From Nocardioides sp. URHA0032 (GTDB lineage: Bacteria; Actinomycetota; Actinomycetes; Propionibacteriales; Nocardioidaceae), in the NCBI RefSeq assembly GCF_000620645.1, contig NZ_KK211159.1:248001-312000 (forward strand): a stretch of 64,000 bases of DNA, given 5' to 3'. Below are positions 60,607 through 64,000 of this stretch, piece after piece. Position numbers and translations under genes: made by a program. Each line of letters starts with the position of its first letter. Position 1 is the first letter of the stretch. A model generated the notes under the pieces. It worked only from the letters and a program-made list of their open reading frames with translations. It searched no databases and was not told the origin of the DNA.

Positions 60607-61973
60607 GCCTCGACCGCCTCGGCCTGCAGGTGCTGCTCCCCGGCTTCCCGGGTACGACGCTGCCCGCCGACTGGGCCGATCTTTTCGGCGAGGGCCTCGG
60701 CGGTGCGTGCCTGTTCGGCAGCAACACCGCCGACGGTCCCGCGGCGGTCGCCGACCTCACCGCCGCGATCCGCGCGATCGCTCCGGACGCCGTCGTCGCC
60801 GTCGACGAGGAGGGCGGGGACGTCACCCGGCTGCACGCGACGACCGGCAGCCCGGTGCTCGGCCCGGCCGCCCTCGGCGCCGCGGACGACCTGGCGCTGA
60901 CCCGCGCCACCGGCCACGCCATCGGCACCGAGCTCGCGGCCGCCGGCATCGACCTCGACCTCGGTCCGGTCGCCGACGTCAACACCGATCCCGCGAACCC
61001 GGTGATCGGCACCCGCAGCTTCGGAGCGGACCCGGCCCACGCCGCCGCGCACGTCGTCGCCTGGGTCGAGGGACTCCAGGCCGCCGGCGTCGCGGCCTGT
61101 GCGAAGCACTTCCCCGGCCACGGCGACACCGCCCAGGACAGCCACCTCGAGCTGCCGACGGTGGACGTGCCACTGGCGGTGCTCGAAGCCCGCGAGCTGG
61201 TGCCCTTCGCGGCGGCGGTCCGCTGCGGCATCGCGTCCGTGATGACCTCGCACATCGTCGTACCCGCCGTCGACCCGGTGCTGCCCGCGACCCTGAGCGC
61301 GCCGGTCCTCGGCCTGCTGCGTGAGCGGATGCGGTACGACGGCGTGATCGTGAGCGACGCCCTCGACATGGCCGGCGCGTGCGCCGGGCGCGGCATCCCC
61401 GAGGCCGCGGTGCTGTCGCTGCTGGCGGGCGCCGACCTGCTGTGCATCGGCGCCGACAAGGACACCGGGCTGGTCCGCGAGATCCAGGCCGCGATCGCGG
61501 CCGCCGTGCGCACCGGCCGGCTGCCCGAGGCGCGGCTGCGCGACGCCGTCGACCGGATCGCCCGGATGCCGCGGGGTGCCGGGACCCCCGGGCGCCTCGA
61601 CATTGCTGCCCAGCTGGTCGGAGCGCGGGCTGCGACGACGGTGGAGGGGGAGCTGCCCGACCTGCGCGGCGCGGAGGTCGTGAGCGTCGCGACCGCCGCG
61701 AACATCGCTGTCGGGGAGGTGCCGTGGGGGCTGGCCCCGGACCGCGTCGTACGCCCGGGGCAGCACGTGGCGGTCGACCGCTCGGTGGTCCTCCAGGTGC
61801 GCGACGCGCACCGGCGTCCCGAGATCGACGTCACCGGTGCCGCGGTCGTGGTGGAGTGGGGCTGGCCCGGTCCGTACGACGGCGGGCCGCCGAGGATCTG
61901 CACGCGTGGGTACTCCCGGCCGGGGGCAGTCGTGGTCGAGGAGCTGCTGAGGAAGGCGGGGTGGGAGCGGTGA
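60603..61973 (+). CDS. nagZ: Beta-N-acetylhexosaminidase, glycoside hydrolase family 3 (NagZ-type)
   Basis: 456 residues. Releases GlcNAc from oligosaccharides inside the cell. The NagZ signature 'AKHFPGHGDTAQDSHLELP' (about 165-183) holds the His/Asp dyad on the mobile loop. The nucleophile Asp is in 'GVIVSDALDMAGA' near 250. 'VVAVDEEGGDVTRLH' is an early family block. No signal peptide. The C-terminal 110 residues after the barrel are extra compared with E. coli NagZ (341) and look like a small beta domain. ATGA coupling to the permease and GTGA to the kinase indicate that imported chitobiose is cleaved in the cytoplasm. Confidence 0.9.
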   Translation: MSLDRLGLQVLLPGFPGTTLPADWADLFGEGLGGACLFGSNTADGPAAVADLTAAIRAIAPDAVVAVDEEGGDVTRLHATTGSPVLGPAALGAADDLALTRATGHAIGTELAAAGIDLDLGPVADVNTDPANPVIGTRSFGADPAHAAAHVVAWVEGLQAAGVAACAKHFPGHGDTAQDSHLELPTVDVPLAVLEARELVPFAAAVRCGIASVMTSHIVVPAVDPVLPATLSAPVLGLLRERMRYDGVIVSDALDMAGACAGRGIPEAAVLSLLAGADLLCIGADKDTGLVREIQAAIAAAVRTGRLPEARLRDAVDRIARMPRGAGTPGRLDIAAQLVGARAATTVEGELPDLRGAEVVSVATAANIAVGEVPWGLAPDRVVRPGQHVAVDRSVVLQVRDAHRRPEIDVTGAAVVVEWGWPGPYDGGPPRICTRGYSRPGAVVVEELLRKAGWER

Positions 61974-62863
61974 ACGTCGGCCTGGACATCGGGGCCACCA
62001 AGACCCTCGGGGTCGTGATCGACGACGCGGGCGAGATCCTCGCCGAGGTGCGCGAGGCCACCGAGCCCGGCACCGAGGGAGTCGTCCGTACGGCGGCGCG
62101 CGTCGTGGACGCCCTCCGCGCCGCGACCGGCCAGCCGCTGACGGGCCCGGTCGGCGTCGGCATCCCCGGCCTCGTGGACCACGAGCGCGGCGCGGTGAAG
62201 CACGCGGTGAACCTCGGCCTGGACGGCGACTGGTTCGAGCTCGGCGCGCAGCTCGCCGACCGGCTCGGTGTCCGGGTCGTCGTCGAGAACGACGTCAACG
62301 TCGCCACCCTCGGCGCCGTCGCCATGAGCGGCGAGGACGACCTCGTCTACGTCAGCATCGGGACCGGCCTCGCGGCCGGCCTGGTGCTGGAGGGCCGGCT
62401 CCGGCGCGGTGACCACGGGGCCGCGGGCGAGGTCGGGCACATCCCGGTGGACCCGAACGGCATCGTCTGCGAGTGCGGCCAGCGCGGCTGCCTGGAGACG
62501 ATCGCGTCCGGCTCGGCCCTCGCCACGGCCTGGCCGTCGGCGGGCCACGTCGCGCCCGCCCAGGCGCTGTTCGGCGCCGCGCAGTCCGGCGACCCGAAGG
62601 CGATCGCGCTGCGCGACGAGTTCGCGGCCGGCGTCGCCTCGGCGATCCGGGTGCTCGCGCTCGCCGTCGACCCGCGCACCGTCGTCCTCGGCGGCGGTGT
62701 CGCGCAGCTCGGCGAGCAGCTCCGCGTCGCGGTCGCCGGCGCCCTGCTCGACCAGGCCGCGTCCTCGCCGTTCCTCGCCTCGCTCGACCTGGCCGGCCGG
62801 CTCCGGGTGGTGCCCGCCAACTACCCCGTGGCCGCCGTCGGTGCCGCGCTGCTCGGCCGATGA
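61970..62863 (+). CDS. N-acetylglucosamine kinase (ROK family)
   Basis: 297 residues. Phosphorylates GlcNAc to GlcNAc 6-phosphate. ATP-binding 'NVGLDIGATKTLGVVIDDAG' at the N-terminus, 'VGVGIPGLVDHERG', 'VENDVNVATLGA' with the catalytic Asp, and 'AAGEVGHIPVD' then 'CECGQRGCLETIASG', the zinc-binding CxCGxxGC of active ROK kinases. Intact motifs separate it from the ROK repressor at 56275. Needed because the ABC importer delivers unphosphorylated sugar, unlike PTS uptake. Glucose kinase activity is the main alternative; the operon favours GlcNAc. Confidence 0.88.
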   Translation: MNVGLDIGATKTLGVVIDDAGEILAEVREATEPGTEGVVRTAARVVDALRAATGQPLTGPVGVGIPGLVDHERGAVKHAVNLGLDGDWFELGAQLADRLGVRVVVENDVNVATLGAVAMSGEDDLVYVSIGTGLAAGLVLEGRLRRGDHGAAGEVGHIPVDPNGIVCECGQRGCLETIASGSALATAWPSAGHVAPAQALFGAAQSGDPKAIALRDEFAAGVASAIRVLALAVDPRTVVLGGGVAQLGEQLRVAVAGALLDQAASSPFLASLDLAGRLRVVPANYPVAAVGAALLGR

Positions 62864-62873
62864 GGGGGAGCCG

Positions 62874-63794
62874 ATGAAGGTCCCGGGCCTGGTCGACCTG
62901 CAGGTCAACGGCGCGGCCGGCATCGACCTGACCGCCGAGCCGCACCGCCTCTGGGAGGTGGCGGCCGCCCTGCCGGCGTACGGCGTGGTGGCGTTCGTGG
63001 CGACCGTCATCACCGCCGACCCTGCGGCGCGGACGACCGCGCTCGCGACGTTCCGCGCGGGCCCGCCCGCCGGCTGGTCCGGGGCCGAGCCGCTCGGTCT
63101 GCACTTCGAGGGGCCGATGCTCGCGCCGGCGCGGAAGGGGGCGCACCCCGCGCACTGGCTGCGGCCGCCGTCCCTCGACCTCGTCGACGGCTGGTCCCGC
63201 GAGGCCGGGGTGGTGCTGGCGACGATCGCGCCCGAGCTCCCCGGCGCGCTCGAGGTCGTCGAGCGGCTGACCTCGAACGGCGTGCTCGTCTCGGTCGGTC
63301 ACACGGACGCGACCGCCGCGGAGGTCGCGTCCGCCGTCGAGGCCGGCGCCCGTGTCGTCACCCACCTCGGCAACGCGATGCCGCCCCTGCTGCCCCGCGA
63401 GCCCGGCCCGGTCGGCGCGGCGTTCGGCGGCAGCGACCTGGTCGCCGGGCTGATCGTGGACGGCCACCACCTGGACCCGCTGTTCGTGCGGACGGCGTGG
63501 CATGCGCTCGGCCCGGACCGGTTCCTGTCGGTGTCCGACACCACCGCGGCGCTCGGCCTCCCCGACGGTCCGGCCCGGCTCGGCGACCAGGACGTCGTCG
63601 TCTCCGGCGGTACCGTGCGGCTCGTGGACGGCACCCTCGCCGGCTCGGCCGCCTCCCTCGCCGAGTGCCTGCGGCTGCTGGTCGCGCAGACCGGCTGCTC
63701 GCGCGAGGAGGCGGTCGCCACCGCGACGAGCACCCCGCTGCGGCTGCTCGGCCTCCCGCCGCGCGAGGAGACCGTCGAGCTGGAGCTCGGCTGA
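62874..63794 (+). CDS. nagA: N-acetylglucosamine-6-phosphate deacetylase, short form
   Basis: 306 residues, whereas NagA is usually 380-400. It begins directly at 'VPGLVDLQVNG', the end of the normal N-terminal beta-sandwich, so about 50-60 residues are missing there, and the C-terminus is also short. Catalytic and metal residues remain: Glu79 ('LHFEGPML'), His143 ('VSVGHTDAT'), His164 ('VTHLGNAMPP') and Asp222 ('SVSDTTAAL'). 'DLQVNG' in place of HxH matches E. coli NagA. No in-frame extension upstream looks like NagA, and GAGGGGGAG precedes the ATG, so this start is real. Produces glucosamine 6-phosphate and acetate. Confidence 0.88.
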   Translation: MKVPGLVDLQVNGAAGIDLTAEPHRLWEVAAALPAYGVVAFVATVITADPAARTTALATFRAGPPAGWSGAEPLGLHFEGPMLAPARKGAHPAHWLRPPSLDLVDGWSREAGVVLATIAPELPGALEVVERLTSNGVLVSVGHTDATAAEVASAVEAGARVVTHLGNAMPPLLPREPGPVGAAFGGSDLVAGLIVDGHHLDPLFVRTAWHALGPDRFLSVSDTTAALGLPDGPARLGDQDVVVSGGTVRLVDGTLAGSAASLAECLRLLVAQTGCSREEAVATATSTPLRLLGLPPREETVELELG

Positions 63795-64000
63795 TGGAGG
63801 TCGTGATCACCTCCGACGCCGCGACGCTCGCCGCCGACGCGATCGAGGCGCTCGTCCGCCGCAACGCCGCTGCTGTCCTCGGCCTGGCGACCGGCTCCAG
63901 CCCGCTCCCGGCGTACCGGGAGCTGGTCCGGCGGCACCGCGCCGGGACCGGTCCGTCGTACGGCAAGGTGCGCTGCTTCCTGCTGGACGAGTACGTCGGG
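63794..64000 (+). CDS. nagB: Glucosamine-6-phosphate deaminase, cut by window end
   Basis: The first 69 residues only. 'AVLGLATGSSPLPAYREL' is the NagB phosphate-binding loop and 'VRCFLLDEYVG' matches the catalytic region (NagB: NMDEYVG). It should convert glucosamine 6-phosphate to fructose 6-phosphate and ammonia, the last step of the operon's pathway. Starts in a TGATG overlap with nagA. Continues beyond position 64000. Confidence 0.9.
   Translation, partial: MEVVITSDAATLAADAIEALVRRNAAAVLGLATGSSPLPAYRELVRRHRAGTGPSYGKVRCFLLDEYVG

Noticed and set aside
1..64000. tRNA, rRNA, prophage, transposase or defence island
   Set aside because: Looked for cloverleaf-like intergenic segments, integrases, transposases and restriction or toxin genes; none seen. 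Helicase genes here have ordinary neighbours.

Overview
The window is about 72% GC and densely coded. It has many GTG starts, 1-8 base stop/start overlaps and actinobacterial lipoproteins. There are also -10 hexamers that lie only 6-8 bases before start codons, as expected for leaderless mRNAs. Together with a 13E12-type DUF222-HNH gene, DUF2510 and DUF5926 proteins, a perfect match to the KstR operator consensus and a das/nag-type chitobiose operon, this points to a chromosomal segment of an actinomycete, most likely Nocardioidaceae (Nocardioides-like). I see no tRNA, rRNA, CRISPR, phage or insertion sequence.

Region 1 (1-13.6 kb) is a choline/glycine betaine locus. purU diverges from an IclR-family regulator. 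Then come betB-betA-proV-proW-proX, coupled by ATGA overlaps except for a 3-base gap before proX. After a terminator come a dimethylglycine dehydrogenase and its electron-transfer flavoprotein (etfB, etfA). Three promoter regions (iclR/purU, betB, dimethylglycine dehydrogenase) carry the same pair of 17-bp palindromes 19 bp apart. This suggests one IclR regulon for uptake, oxidation to betaine, demethylation and disposal of one-carbon units.

Region 2 (13.6-34.9 kb) is mixed housekeeping and accessory genes: an M15 peptidase lipoprotein, a DUF222-HNH protein, a DUF2510/DUF4177 protein, a quinone reductase, a cytosine permease with a yeast-type cytosine deaminase, an M13 peptidase with a ComB-like phosphatase, a RecQ helicase fused to a phosphoribosyltransferase domain, a CDP-glycerol glycerophosphotransferase-like protein, and a reductase under a KstR-type operator. 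Glutathione peroxidase, VOC and YCII proteins, a SNF2 helicase with a SWIM protein, a TetR regulator and a secreted VWA protein follow.

Region 3 (34.9-46.3 kb) starts with thioredoxin and a leucine-degradation operon (3-methylcrotonyl-CoA carboxylase beta and alpha, HMG-CoA lyase). Its promoter carries almost the same operator as the TetR gene 2.2 kb upstream. Two sulfotransferase-like proteins flanking an unknown protein follow, then EcsC, Aat, two paralogous lipoproteins and a collagen-like surface protein.

Region 4 (46.3-56.2 kb) holds rhodanese, Fpg-type glycosylase, an AAA ATPase, VOC, glycerophosphodiesterase, a SEC-C protein, a cNMP-binding protein with a class III adenylate cyclase, an amidohydrolase, an SGNH hydrolase lipoprotein and a CDF transporter.

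Region 5 (56.2-64 kb) is an amino-sugar operon: ROK repressor, binding protein, two permeases, NagZ-type beta-N-acetylhexosaminidase, ROK-family N-acetylglucosamine kinase, a short NagA and the start of NagB, which is cut by the window end. The inferred route is import of GlcNAc oligomers, cleavage, phosphorylation, deacetylation and deamination to fructose 6-phosphate. No ATPase subunit for this transporter is in the window.
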